A stretch of DNA of 64,000 nucleotides from Turritopsis dohrnii (lineage: Eukaryota; Cnidaria; Hydrozoa; Anthoathecata; Oceaniidae). Each line of letters opens with the position of its first letter. Positions within the stretch are counted from its first letter, which is position 1. The stretch covers positions 248,001 through 312,000 of the forward strand of contig BQMF02000015.1 of NCBI GenBank assembly GCA_027922465.2, written 5' to 3'. The notes under the pieces are model-generated. The model was not told the origin of the DNA, did no database searches, and saw only the letters and a program-made list of their open reading frames with translations. This document shows, one piece after another, positions 44,044 through 55,482 of this stretch. The translations under genes were made by a program, and so were the position numbers.

Positions 44044-47000
44044 AAATCCAGATTTATCTGTGCTGGAAAAAAAGTTTTTGAACATGGTTTTTATAGCTAT
44101 GTTGATTTTAAGTAAGCTCATATTTGAATCTGGTCTTCATTGTTTAAGATCAAAATGTTCTAGTAAAGATTCCGTTCAAAGTTCCATTGAAGGTTAGAGT
44201 AAGAAGTCCTTAAAGAAACTCTGCAGCCAAAAAATATTCAATTGTTAAAGATAATGATTTGTTATAAGTGCTGACTAATACCGAAATGGCGAACGAACAA
44301 GGTGAATGGATTTGTTCTCTTGTGGAGATTTCTTCAAAGAAAACTGCTGACTCAGTTTTCTCACAATTTTTGTAACAGTTCATTATCTTTAAGGCTTTTT
44401 GAAGGGAAATGTATCAAACATATGTCATAATGTTAAACTTTTTTTAATTACACTTGTTAATTGTCAAGGAAAAAAGCACAGTTTTTTTAATATATTGCTG
44501 ATGTTTATTTATTAATGTCTTGTATAAATAACATTTTATGGCAATATAATAACAGCAGAAGGAATGCTGCATAGGTTTCACTGGATTTTCATTCAAGCTA
44601 TTGAAACATTCTGCTTGTGCCACCAACAGACAGGAATTGTGACTAACGTGTTGTTAAAAGCCTTACATTTCCTTTCTGCACTGAGGGAGAGAGAGTGAAA
44701 GAGTATAATACTTTACCAACCACAAAAATGTTTAACCTATCACTGTAGTTGTTTTTATTTTCGGGTTTGTAAGAAACTATCTGCCATGTCCTTTAAATTG
44801 CCTGTGGCTGGTTGTACTGATGCATTTGAAGTAACATACCAACATGACATGTAGTACCAACCAGTTGGAAGATAAACATGGATTGGTAAACTACTATATT
44901 TGTATCAATTTGTTGGTGTCTTATGGGCGACACCAAACACATACATGTTTCGTTTTGGTTTGATTTGTTTTTCTTGCTTGAGTCAGCTGTTGTTTTTGGA
45001 CATATCCACTTGGTATAATCCAGGTAATTTATTTTGAAATGTCTTATGCAATGAATTGCATAGCTTATGATTATTACAAATTTCTCAATTGTAACCTTTC
45101 TTTGTATTCCTAATTTTAGAATGACATGATAAGGGATGATACCAATCACAATTTATGAAAGTAGCATACTATGGTTTGACATATGACAGAAGAAGGTTAG
45201 ACAGTGTTACTTGTTTTTTGGATTTGTCTGTTGTTTTTTTTTTGGAATATGCAGTGATTCGTGATAGCGACCAACTTTACCTGTACCATGTTTTGATCCT
45301 TCCCAAGATTTCAGGTCAAATTTAATCTTTGGCCAACAAATACTTTAAATATGTTACACGTCGTTTATTCACCATGTATAATGATCACTTTCATAGATTT
45401 ACTATGTAATGTAAGACAATTTAATCAGCATTCTGCAATTTCAAACTGAAAACCAACTGTTCAAATGCCTTCCGGCATGTTGGTAAAACTGTTTAAAATG
45501 CTTTCCTTTCTTGAGTGCATTAAGTTTCCTTTAAACATCCCCATCAATGTTAACACATAGTAAAAAGTTCTTTCTGTTTGTTTTTCTTGAATAAAAAAGT
45601 GAGTTATAAGATAATGAACTGTTATAAATAGCACAAAGGATCAATAGGAAATGGGTCTGGAACAAGTGGCTGACTAATATCAAAATGGCAAACAAGCAAG
45701 TGAAATGATTGGCTCTCTTGAGATTCCCTTGAAGGAAATGCTAACTTTCTCTTGACCTTTATGACAGTTCATTTTCTTTAAGCAGTAAATAAACAATCTG
45801 CCATTTATTATTATGTTCTTGAAGATATTCTTAAGGGCATAAAGCTTTATAAAAAAGAGAATAATGAGAAGTTTCATTTTTTTCATATTTCATATAATCA
45901 AAAGTGAAACTTCTTGTTATTCTCGTTTTAATGTTATGTTCTTGCGTATGTTAATGTTTTAAAATAAATCTACATATTCAACACCTCTGCGTCCTTTTTG
46001 ATAGAAAACGTTTCCTTTCAAATCATAACATTTCACTCTAGAAAAAAAAGAGAGAAAGTATTTCAAAAATACGAAATGACAATTCACAAATTAAAAAAAA
46101 TTTAAGCATATACTAAGCATACCTTTGACCCTGAAAAAATTGTGTAAGCATAAACAATGGTCAAAAAATTGGGATATGAAACCTCTCCATAGCAAAGGAA
46201 GGTTTTGCTGTGATATAAACAGTGTAAGATTGAAGACATTGCAATGGTGGTTTGCTTGAAAAGTAATAACAAGCATAAAGTAAGGCTGAATCTCAATATT
46301 TATGGTTATTAGGCGTGAATAGACTAAGCATGTTAATAAGCATGGATTAAGGCTTGATTCGAGTTTTGGCATTTTAGTGCATGTTTTCTTCATTTATCCA
46401 ATGCTTAACTATTTCATTTCTGGCTTAGGTGTTTCTATGTTGCACCTATTGACAATTTAGGTAGTTATAGGTTCTCACCTTCTATTATTTCTTTTCTCAC
46501 TTAGATTAGAATTTTTCAGTTATATTTTTATGAATATCATATGTCAATCATGTATTATTTACATTTTATTCACATAATATAAACATTAAACAAGTAAACT
46601 TTTATTGACAGTCACAGCATCATATTCAGAAAGCTGTTCAAGTTCTTAACTCTGGACACTTATCATCTTAACTAGTTGCCTGGTATTTTTTTTTTTTTGT
46701 TTGTTTCTTTTTCCTACGCTTCTGTTTTTTATCAGCCTTCTATAATTGGATTATATGCAATCAGTGGTCAGGTTTACTTTGTAATATTCCTGATTAGTTT
46801 TTGTAATTTTGCCTTTTTTAATTTGAGCTAAAATGAACTCATGTGTTCCAAACACCTAGACAGACGAGTGTTGTCTAATGAATTTCTGTTTCTGAAGTGA
46901 TTCTTTTCAATTGAAAATTACATTTGGCAAACTCATTTCATGAACAGATCACAAGCTCCTCCGATGGCATAAAAGTTATTGTTGCTATAATAAAAGCTAT

Positions 47001-47380
47001 TTTGTTTTTGCTTTTATTATTGTTCTCTGCAGATATTGTTTGCTCTCAAAGTAAAATTGTTCAGTGTCTGTTTAATAACAGTTATTTTTCATAATAAATT
47101 GATCAATGTAAGGAGATTTGATAAGGTAGGTGTTGTAAAGGAACACTGCAGGTTATGTAACAATGCACTGTTTGTTATTTTATTTTGAGGATTTTTGTTT
47201 CCTGACTGTATTATAGGAAAGATTTTTGCAATTTGTTAACAGAACATTCAACTTTTCATGTTTGATAATTTAACCTTGTTGATATTAAAATATTGCTATG
47301 AATCATTTGGATTCTTGATTCTTGATAAATATAATAAATAATTGGAAAAGATACTAATTAGGGATACTTATTTTTACTAG
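44044..47380. other. Spacer between TLCD5-like copies 1 and 2
   Basis: Holds two related segments of about 120-140 bp (44,265-44,405 and 45,670-45,785), sharing GCTGACTAATA, AAATGGC.AAC and ACAGTTCATT. No further gene is seen. Confidence 0.45.
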
Positions 47381-47398
47381 ATTCTGCTGTTTTCAAGA

Positions 47399-48091
47399 AT
47401 GTACTTGCTGTTGTTGTTCAGTGTGCTCTGGAGTATGACGTTTCTCTGTTTGTGGTATGTGGCTCGGAATGACCTTGTTTGGCTTTCACATGCTTTTTCA
47501 ATAGTCCATGCAATTCTGTCATGTCGTTGTTGTGAGTATTGCATCTGGAATTCATCAAAATCAATTTTTGCATTTGAGGAAGCTGGACCGTACGATCACG
47601 TGGCAATTTTTCTTTCACTCTCCTTTATGATACAAGATACCATATTATGTTTTGCTGTTAAAGCAGAACGTTATCTCATTGTTCATCATATTATCTCCAT
47701 ATGGACGATGGCGGTCTCACTATATGCAAAGTCATCCATGTCTTCAGTTGTCCTTGCTATTTGGCTATCAGAATGTACTGGTATATTTTTGAATTTACGT
47801 TATTGGCTTGTGCACACAAAGAGTTATCCTATCAAAGTTCTGTCACTGATCAATGATGTATTATTTTTGGTGGCCTTTCTGATATTACGGTTCGGTCTTG
47901 GTACAGTAATGCTGTATCATCTGTACTGGTCAGATTCATCTGTGTTGGCAGTAAAGATAGGCGGCTATTTCTTTTATGCGTTTAATATTTACATACTAAT
48001 AAAAATTTGCAATGAAGCTTCTACTATTATTTTCAAAATACGACAAATGGGATTGTCTCGATACCTACTGATGATACAGAAAACATCTTGA
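47399..48091 (+). CDS. TLCD5-like membrane protein, copy 2 (diverged)
   Basis: A 230-residue, single-exon TLC protein. The domain layout is kept (WLSHAFSIVHAIL, SFMIQDTILCF, LIVHHIISIWTMA with the His pair, INDVLFLVAFLILRFGLG), but the GSELTNPFLQxRWF block of copy 1 is LSECTGIFLNLRYWL here and the GPWP motif is lost. It is the most divergent copy and pairs best with copy 3 (shared LNLRYWL). Acceptor TTTTTACTAG ends 18 nt before the ATG. No stops or frameshifts, so it is probably functional with changed specificity. Confidence 0.85.
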   Translation: MYLLLLFSVLWSMTFLCLWYVARNDLVWLSHAFSIVHAILSCRCCEYCIWNSSKSIFAFEEAGPYDHVAIFLSLSFMIQDTILCFAVKAERYLIVHHIISIWTMAVSLYAKSSMSSVVLAIWLSECTGIFLNLRYWLVHTKSYPIKVLSLINDVLFLVAFLILRFGLGTVMLYHLYWSDSSVLAVKIGGYFFYAFNIYILIKICNEASTIIFKIRQMGLSRYLLMIQKTS

Positions 48092-48729
48092 TAGAGCTTC
48101 TCAAAAAGATCCGAAGCAGGCGATATGCAATAAAGTTTGTTGAATCAATCTGTTTTTCAAATGTGTTAGTTCAACTGTCACAGTTTTATGTTAGATTTCT
48201 TCGTAAGCAAAGAAAGGCTTTGCGATTGTCTATATTTTGTTTTCTTGTTTTTTACTATCCAAACTTTGCTTGATCACTGAAGTGTTCGCACATAGAAGAA
48301 AATGGCGGAGTTTTAATAATTGTTTTTATATGTTCAATTTTTGGTATGATTTAAGTATGTTTAGTTTTAATATGTATGTAATAACATATACTAATATATA
48401 TTATTCTAAAATAATAACAATAATTGTAAAAATGTATAATAATATGATGATATATTCTATTTTATTTTCACATTTTTACATATTTGATTTTAAGCGATTT
48501 GAGCTGGGTTTTTGAATCCTTCATAACTTAATAACCGTAAACTTCCACAGAAATTTAACACTTGAATATTTTAACATGCTAGATCAGGAAAGGATGATAT
48601 AAAAATGTTAGGAACCTCAGAGATAATTTCAATGAAAAAAAATTTCAGTTAGAAAACACATAGCAGAACTAAAGAATTTTAGAACACAGTTTCTGTAACG
48701 CTGTTTCTTTATAATGGATATATTTCCAC

Positions 48730-48845
48730 AGTGGGCAAATTTGTTGAAAAATCACTGCAAAAAAGTGTATTTCTATGGAAATATACACACTATTTCAGTA
48801 AAAATCCTCTTCATTGCAGTGATTTTTTAACAATTTTGCCAACTG
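48730..48845. repeat. Hairpin MITE, copy 3
   Basis: The arms GGGCAAATTTGTTGAAAAAT and CAGTGATTTTTTAACAATTT are near-inverse around a CACACTATTTCAGTAAAA centre. Confidence 0.85.
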
Positions 48846-48994
48846 CCTCACGCCTCCATATTTCCAATTTGTTCTTCTTGCTTTTTTTTATAAAATGCCC
48901 TGAAAAGGAGTCCAGGTAATAAGCTATTACTAAATACATCTCTAGATCCATCCTTTATTTGGAAATAACATGAAGGTTATTGTAACTTGAAGTT

Positions 48995-49116
48995 ACCCAA
49001 TTGGCAAAATCATCAAAAGTCACTGCAATGAAGAGCATTTTTATTGAAATAGTGTGTATGTTTCTATAGAAATGCACTCCTTTGCAGTGATTTTTCAATA
49101 AATTTGCCAATTGGGT
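48995..49116. repeat. Hairpin MITE, copy 4 (best preserved)
   Basis: The ends CCCAATTGGCAAAAT and AAATTTGCCAATTGGG are inverted; the centre is GAGCATTTTTATTGAAATAG. It is in opposite orientation to copy 3. Confidence 0.88.
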
Positions 49117-49498
49117 GGTGTGTTTGCTTTTAGTAAGATCATGCTGCCTTTATGGATGAAAGTCTTTGTTTGCATTTTAAATAGCAAGACATTGCATGAT
49201 TATTTGGTCTTCGTAACTTGGACCAAATTTGGTGTCTTTTTTTGCATCATTCATCTGATATTTTTTGTGAATGTTTGCATCTTGCAATGTCAATGTTCAT
49301 TCTTTGAATTCATAAAACAACATTGCATACGTGCTCATAGCTGACCATTGCATAATGTCAAAATTTTCATTCATGAAAACTACATTGAGAAAACCCACAA
49401 ACGATTGGTTTATTAAACGGAATTGTTTGGGAAGGAGATGTGTGTTTTTTAAAAATACCAATGGGTTAATTTAATTATTTCTTTTCTAGATCAAAACC

Positions 49499-50194
49499 AT
49501 GTTATTATTTGTAATATTCTTTGTGTTATGGAGTGTATGGTTAATTCTTCTTGGACGTCTCAATGGCAAAGATGTTGCCTGGAATTCCCGAGTTGTCTCA
49601 CTTACTCATGCATTTTTGTGCAGTCGATTGAGCGAGTATTGTATGGTGACATCAGAAGAATGGCCTTTTGTGAATTTCGGCCAAGGGGTTACCGACTGTC
49701 AATACGTTCCTATTTCAATCAGTGCTGCTTATTTTCTATATGACTTTCTGGTTTGTATATACATCCGAGAAGACGTATACATATTAGCACATCATGTTGT
49801 GACAAGCACTGTTGTTTTTTCATCATGGTATTATAAAGCCTCTGGTGAAGAAGTCATACTTGCAATTTGGGGCTCTGAGTTCACAAGCCCGTGTCTGAAT
49901 TTAAGGTACTGGCTAGGCACTTGGGGCATGGAAAAATCTATTGTATTTACAATCAATGATGTCTTGTTTTTCATATGTTTTGTACTTGTTCGATTTGTGA
50001 TTGGGAGTTACATGATGTACTGCTTGTTGCCGTCTGTCAATACCCTTGTCATTGTTAAGGTTGGAGGATGCTTGTTTTATGTTTTGAATGTAGTGTGGTT
50101 GTACCAGATGTTGGTCATTCTTGGAAGGATGATTGGTTGGTCGCGTTCGAAGTTAAAAGAAGAAAAGAACAATGAAATGTTGAAGACACAATGA
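49499..50194 (+). CDS. TLCD5-like membrane protein, copy 3
   Basis: A 231-residue, single-exon TLC protein: WNSRVVSLTHAFLCSRL, EWPF, AAYFLYDFLVCIY, YILAHHVVTS (His pair), AIWGSEFTSPCLNLRYWLG and INDVLFFICFVLVRF. A Lys/Glu-rich tail ends the protein. It keeps the GSE..S/T..L block better than copy 2 but shares LNLRYWL with it, suggesting copies 2 and 3 are sisters. Acceptor CTTTTCTAG ends 9 nt before the ATG, the shortest spacing in the window. Confidence 0.88.
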   Translation: MLLFVIFFVLWSVWLILLGRLNGKDVAWNSRVVSLTHAFLCSRLSEYCMVTSEEWPFVNFGQGVTDCQYVPISISAAYFLYDFLVCIYIREDVYILAHHVVTSTVVFSSWYYKASGEEVILAIWGSEFTSPCLNLRYWLGTWGMEKSIVFTINDVLFFICFVLVRFVIGSYMMYCLLPSVNTLVIVKVGGCLFYVLNVVWLYQMLVILGRMIGWSRSKLKEEKNNEMLKTQ

Positions 50195-50807
50195 ACATTA
50201 TGTAAAAGTCTTATAGAAGCTACCAGTGATCGGACGTGTGACCATTCTGTGGAGGTGGCTTGAAATGGACGCTTTCACCTGTTTTGGATCACATCACAAT
50301 TGAGGGAAATTTTGTAAAGAAACGTGCACTAGAATGTGTGACCATAGAGATTGTTTTCCTTCAGAAATACGCTAAATTTTATTGGCTTAAAGTTAGGTAA
50401 ATAAACACTGGTAACGCTTTGTCTGTTAGTTGTTCCACTGCTCAGCCATTAAACATGGATGACATGAAAAAAGAAAGTTTTTAAATAATCCACGAATGTT
50501 TTTAGTGTCACACTTTCTCAAAAAAAACACAAAAATCCTATCAGTTATTTTAGTAGGTTTGATTGACCGTAACGTGATTCAAGTGTTCTGTTTTCTCTTT
50601 TTTATTTTATTATCTTTTTATTTTTACAGCATTTCTATGATGCTCACCGTTCAAGTTAACGTCTTCGATGGGAAACATTTGTAATTTTAAAACGCCTCCA
50701 TTTTAATGCAACTTCATTCAAGATATTTATTTATTAGTTATTTTATCATAATGATTTGTAAAGAGAATATTTAAGCGTCATATTGAGATCAGTTTTTGAA
50801 TTCATTT

Positions 50808-51443
50808 ATTTATTGTATTTACGGTGACGTCACGTGTAGTATGCTGAAATGCTCTGGAAGGAGATACAGTAGAATCCCGATAACTCGAACCCCCGATAAC
50901 TCGAATTTTCAATAACTCGAACCAATTTCGAATTGCCTTTCACCAATACTTTCTCATAAAATACCCCCGATAACTCGAACATTCGATAAGTCGAACTATT
51001 TTCTCGACCATCATCGTTTTCTTAACGAATTATGAGACTGTAGTGCTGTGTTGATTAATCCCTAAATGAAAGGTTCTTCTTTATTTGTGCTAGTATTTTC
51101 TCAGAACTCGAACGTTTTGTTGTCATTTACTGACTTCTTCCCAATGGTGTTATTGTTGGTTCAGTGGCTGTTTACATGATACCTGCAGTTTGTTCAAACC
51201 GAATTTGTGATTTCAAACCATCTGCATCTCAAACGTCAGCGGTTCTATGAAGCATTTCATATATAGCCCGAAGCGAATCCCAAATGTCAAAACCATGTGA
51301 CTGAAAAAGACCCAGAACGCTGTACTTTTCCTGTCAGGATGAAGTGTTTTTGGGAAGTCATGTAAACAGTGACACTTTCGATACCCTCTGTATGTCCAAT
51401 CAAAATTTGTGATCGGAACTTTGTAATTCTTGTTTGGAAGAAG
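50808..51443. repeat. Tandem duplication, first copy (with MITE inside)
   Basis: It matches 51,447-51,930 in order: ATTGTATTTACGGTGACGTC, AACGTTTTGTTGTCATTTA, TTCAGTGGCTGTTTACATG, CCATGTGACTGAAA, AGACCCAGAACGC and GTCCAATCAAAATTTGTGAT. The MITE fragment at 50,865-51,011 interrupts this copy only. Confidence 0.85.
50865..51011. mobile_element. Pogo-like MITE left half (ATAACTCGAAC repeats)
   Basis: Starts TACAGTAGAATCCCGATAAC and carries five GATAA(C/G)TCGAA-type motifs; the expected right terminus ending ACTGTA is missing. Confidence 0.7.
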
Positions 51444-51446
51444 GTC

Positions 51447-51930
51447 ATTTATTGTATTTATGGTGACGTCATGGTTATGGTTTTTTAAACAAATTATGAG
51501 AGTTTACCTCTGTGTTGGTGAATATCTAAAGGATATCTAAGGTCTTACTAATGCTTATTTATCCTAATATTTTCTCACCAATTGAACGTTTTGTTGTCAT
51601 TTATCGACTTCTCAAAAAACTTTCTAATGGTAATTTCGTTGATTCAGTGGCTGTTTACATGCCACCCGAAGTGAGGTCCGATCGACTTGAGATTTCATAC
51701 CGACTTGAGATTTCAAACCACCTCTATCTAAAACTTCGCCGGTTTCATAAAGCATTTCATATTTTGTTTGAAGTGAAATCCGAATATCGAAACCATGTGA
51801 CTGAAAGAGACCCAGAACGCCGTATAAAAGATACTTTTATGGGAAGTCATGTAAACAGTAAAAATTTTGATACTCTCTGTGTGTCCAATCAAAATTTGTG
51901 ATGAGAACTTTGTGATTCTTGTTTGGGAGG
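51447..51930. repeat. Tandem duplication, second copy
   Basis: Direct repeat of 50,808-51,443 without the MITE. One frame is open for 116 codons, but the first copy has no matching ORF, so I do not call a gene. Confidence 0.85.
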
Positions 51931-52165
51931 TCACGGTTTCTTATGTCTAGTTTGTTCAAACATTTTGATAAAGATCTTTGACCCGAGCTTGAAAGTAATA
52001 AAGTTATTAAGTGTATAAGTATCATTATTTCGGTACACGACAATCGTTATGGCAAACAATTACATTCGTCATTGAATGACGAATCTGACGGAGATAAGAA
52101 AAACGATTCATGCCGTCAACCAGTTGATGATGTTTTTTTGGTTTTTTTAGAAAATTGACCAAAAT

Positions 52166-52837
52166 ATGATAGCTCTATTTCCGCTCGTTGTCTTCTGGCT
52201 TGGCTTGTATATTTTGTCTCGATTACTCAATAGAACACGGTCTGCAGAATGGCATTCCCGCGTGGTAGCCTTCGCCCATGCTTTCCTGCTGGCCAGGCTC
52301 ATCGAAAGATACAGCCTGTATGATCTGTGGCAGATGAAAGACATTGGTGGTGTGAACAGCACTTCCCAAAACAATATTTTGATCTTCAGCATATCGTATT
52401 TTGTATTTGAAACGCTGTGGTGTTTGTACATGCAGACCGAGACTGTCTTGATGCTACTTCACCACTTCCTTAGTTTATTTGGCTTGTTCATCTCTTATCA
52501 TTATAACGCCTCCGCCTACGAAGTCCTTCTCATGTCTTGGGCAGGCGAGTTCACCAACCCGTTCTTACAAATGCGATGGTTTTTGAGGAGCATGGAACTT
52601 CACACTACGCTTTTTGCACGTTTGAATGAAATTGTGTTTGTTGTCTTGTTTACTATCTTAAGGCTAGGCCTTTGTTCGCGTTTACTGTATGGCTGTGTGA
52701 GGTCGCCGGTTATAAAACCGCTCGTGTTATTCGGCGGCCTTGCTTTTCACGTTGTTAATCTACTGTTCATGCGCCAAATATTTTCTCTGGTAAAGAGGCG
52801 ATTATTTGGGAAAGCTAATGCGAAGCGCGATGAATAG
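52166..52837 (+). CDS. TLCD5-like membrane protein, copy 4
   Basis: A 223-residue, single-exon TLC protein: SAEWHSRVVAFAHAFLLARLIE, SYFVFETLWCLYMQTE, VLMLLHHFLSLFG (His pair), SWAGEFTNPFLQMRWFLRSM and ARLNEIVFVVLFTILRLG. The GPWP motif of copies 1 and 5 is absent (YDLWQMKDIGG in its place). Shared FLQ.RWFLR and LYMQTE group it with copies 1 and 5. Base composition of the coding exon is visibly GC-richer than copies 2 and 3. A GTTTTTTTAG acceptor ends 15 nt before the ATG. Confidence 0.9.
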   Translation: MIALFPLVVFWLGLYILSRLLNRTRSAEWHSRVVAFAHAFLLARLIERYSLYDLWQMKDIGGVNSTSQNNILIFSISYFVFETLWCLYMQTETVLMLLHHFLSLFGLFISYHYNASAYEVLLMSWAGEFTNPFLQMRWFLRSMELHTTLFARLNEIVFVVLFTILRLGLCSRLLYGCVRSPVIKPLVLFGGLAFHVVNLLFMRQIFSLVKRRLFGKANAKRDE

Positions 52838-53982
52838 CATGCTTGGGTCTTACATCGAAGGTTATGGCCTAACATACTCTTCGACTTTGCCCATGCATAG
52901 TTAGCCACTTATGCCGTGATTGTTTTTATTTTTGGAATTCCTTGTAATATTGCTTTTAATTACTTTATTAAAAGCTCCATTTTTAAAAAATATTCTTCTT
53001 TTTGAATTTTACTTTATTAAAATTAGTTAACGCTGCAGTCATAGCCTGTATGTTTCTAAAAAATTTGTAATTCTGAAAGAGTATTTCAATCCTTCCGTAT
53101 CTTCATCATGTTGTCTTAAGGGCAGATGTAAATTTCTTATCTGACTATTATCTCTTTAAGAACAAAATAGATTTATTTACAATATTTATTGTATTTATGT
53201 CCGTCGTGTTGTGCAAATATTTTTACTGTTCTGTAAAATATTTTTACTGTTCTGTAAAATATGTAAATTCTAAATACACAGAAGCTCGTGCCACCATGTG
53301 ACTGAAATATTAGGAATGACAAATTTGTTGCAACAACAACCAACTTGGAGCATGTTTGTCTCACGAACATGCTACTTTTATGGACAGGAGTCTCTTATTT
53401 CCGTTTGAATGAACGAGGCATTTAGTGATACGCTTGTTTTCCCAGACAGAAAAAACAAGGTTTCGACCGCAAAAAGACCTGTTTAGAGAAGATTGTTTAG
53501 TTCCTCTGTCAAGCGACCAGGTATCATGAAATTTGGAAAAGAAGAAAAAATTTTTTAAAATGGAGTTTTCAGTTTATATGTCTTCAAAATAAGAGAAAAA
53601 ATTTTTAATGAAATTTGAAAACGCAACAAGGAAAACGCAAACAGTGTGCTGGTAAAACTCAAAAATGTATTTGCTATCTTTGAACAGTGTCTCCACGTTA
53701 CATAACTTGATGACTTGAGGGAACGAGCTGTTGTGTAGATAGAATCTCCCATCAACGATTTTGTAAACTCCTGTTATTTCCATCAATGGATATTATTGTG
53801 ACCATGGTATTTTCTGCCATTATAATGGAAAAGCTATGATTCATGGCTAGAAGCCGAGTTGAGTATCATTTTTTTACGATGCATCTTTTATCTTTTATCT
53901 TTTGTAAATTTCTTGTGCTTTTTTTGAATTTATGTAGTTTTCGTCGCCTATATCTCTTGGAAGTGAAATGCACCGAAACATT
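52838..53982. other. Spacer between copies 4 and 5, left part
   Basis: No gene seen. A tandem CTGTTCTGTAAAATATTTTTA pair lies at 53,220-53,262. The rest is AT-rich. Confidence 0.4.
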
Positions 53983-54066
53983 CCCAACAGACGAATTTAT
54001 TGAAAAATGTACACATTTTTTATGGCACTTCGTCACAGTGCTTTTTCGACAATTTTGCCCAGTGGG
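53983..54066. repeat. Hairpin MITE, copy 5 (shortened)
   Basis: CCCAACAGACGAATTTATTG at the left and TTTTTCGACAATTTTGCCCA at the right match the family; about 35 bp of the centre are missing. Confidence 0.75.
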
Positions 54067-55430
54067 TTACGAGCTAAATTATGTGGAAGGAATTTCTAAA
54101 TTTATCAGTCCTGAGATAATTCGTTTGATTTCTCATATGGAAAGTGTGTTTGGCTTGGTCCACTCCTTTCGTGTCTGTATATAAGATTACAAAAACGTTT
54201 TGAATGACTGAGACCAATCATGCTTTGAATGACTGAGATCAATCATGTTTTCCTCTTGTTAACACAGAAACCTTTATTAGATTTATTTATTTATTTGTTA
54301 TTGTTTTAAAATTTTTCTAAGGGTTTCAAAACTTGAGTAGCTATATGCATTTTGACGATTCATAATGGTAGTTCGACACTGCACATGTCGCAAGAGCACA
54401 AATGCAATCACTATGATGAAAGTGTTTAATTTTGTATGATCTAGTCACAGTATAATCATTCAAAAAGAGAAGACTTCTAACCAAAAGCTTTTATGATTGC
54501 ATCTTAGTTAGTTCCAACACACTACAAGCCTAATCTATGTGTAGCGAATGACCGCTATTGAGACCGAAGGCCGGTTAAGAGAATAGTCGTTTTTGCATGG
54601 AGAAGTGTTGAACTATTTGGAAATGTAAAACAGGTTTAATAACCTAATAAGATTGAAATAGGTTTTTTTCTCCGCAGACATTTTCTTACATTATACTCAT
54701 CCAGGTTTTTTCACTACGCCTGGATCCACTTTTGAGGACCTGAGACAACCATTTTCTACATGTTTATACTTTAGAACACGTTTTGAACTGAAACTATTAC
54801 ATTTAGTTCCAAAGCAAGTGGTCTTTTTATGAAGGCTGTCACATGTTTTTCTGTGTTGTGTCATATGTTGTCGAACTTCTCAACATGTTTTTTTTAAATG
54901 TCATATCAATCGTCTTCTATGTGTTTCATAAAATGTCAGAATTTATCTTGTTTTTATGATATCGGATTTGATTATTTACTGAACTGCTTCTCTTGTTTCA
55001 TTCGCACCCTTACCTTAACTACTATTTGCTCAACAGCATAAAGTTAATCTTCGAGCGTTAGCCCATTGATTAGGAGAATATGTAACATGATTATTTAATG
55101 CAAGTTTTACTTTCCTTCGATATCTCAATTGTGTGGTTCAAATTTTATTATTTGAACTTGGGGCAGCGAGGTAATGGTTCTGTCATGCCTTGTTCTCTCA
55201 GACAATGGCAAGGGATTTTCCTACGAAAAAGGTATTAAGACATAAAGGCATTTTTTTCATTTTTTAGAAGTATCTAATTCATCCCGATATTGCCTGTTGC
55301 GATATTGACCCTTTCAGTCCGGAATAACATGGTTTTGAATGGCGAAGAGGTGATTGGTTGATCAGAGTTTTAGTCATCGTCGATTTTTAATCCGCCGTCG
55401 TACTATTTGACGTTATGTGGCGTGTTTAGA
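54067..55430. other. Spacer upstream of copy 5
   Basis: AT-rich, no gene. A stretch at 55,165-55,235 (ATGCCTTGTTCTCTCAGAC, then GATTTTCCTACGAAAA) resembles 33,100-33,150, a dispersed repeat. Confidence 0.4.
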
Positions 55431-55482
55431 GGCATCCAAAGAAAATGCACATACATTATATCTGAGGGTTCTTTTAAACGAA

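Noticed and set aside
51551..51901. 116-codon ORF in the second tandem duplicate
   Set aside because: The first duplicate does not preserve the frame, so there is no sign of coding constraint.
53843..54184. 113-codon plus-strand ORF
   Set aside because: It runs through hairpin MITE copy 5 and has no recognisable features; likely chance.
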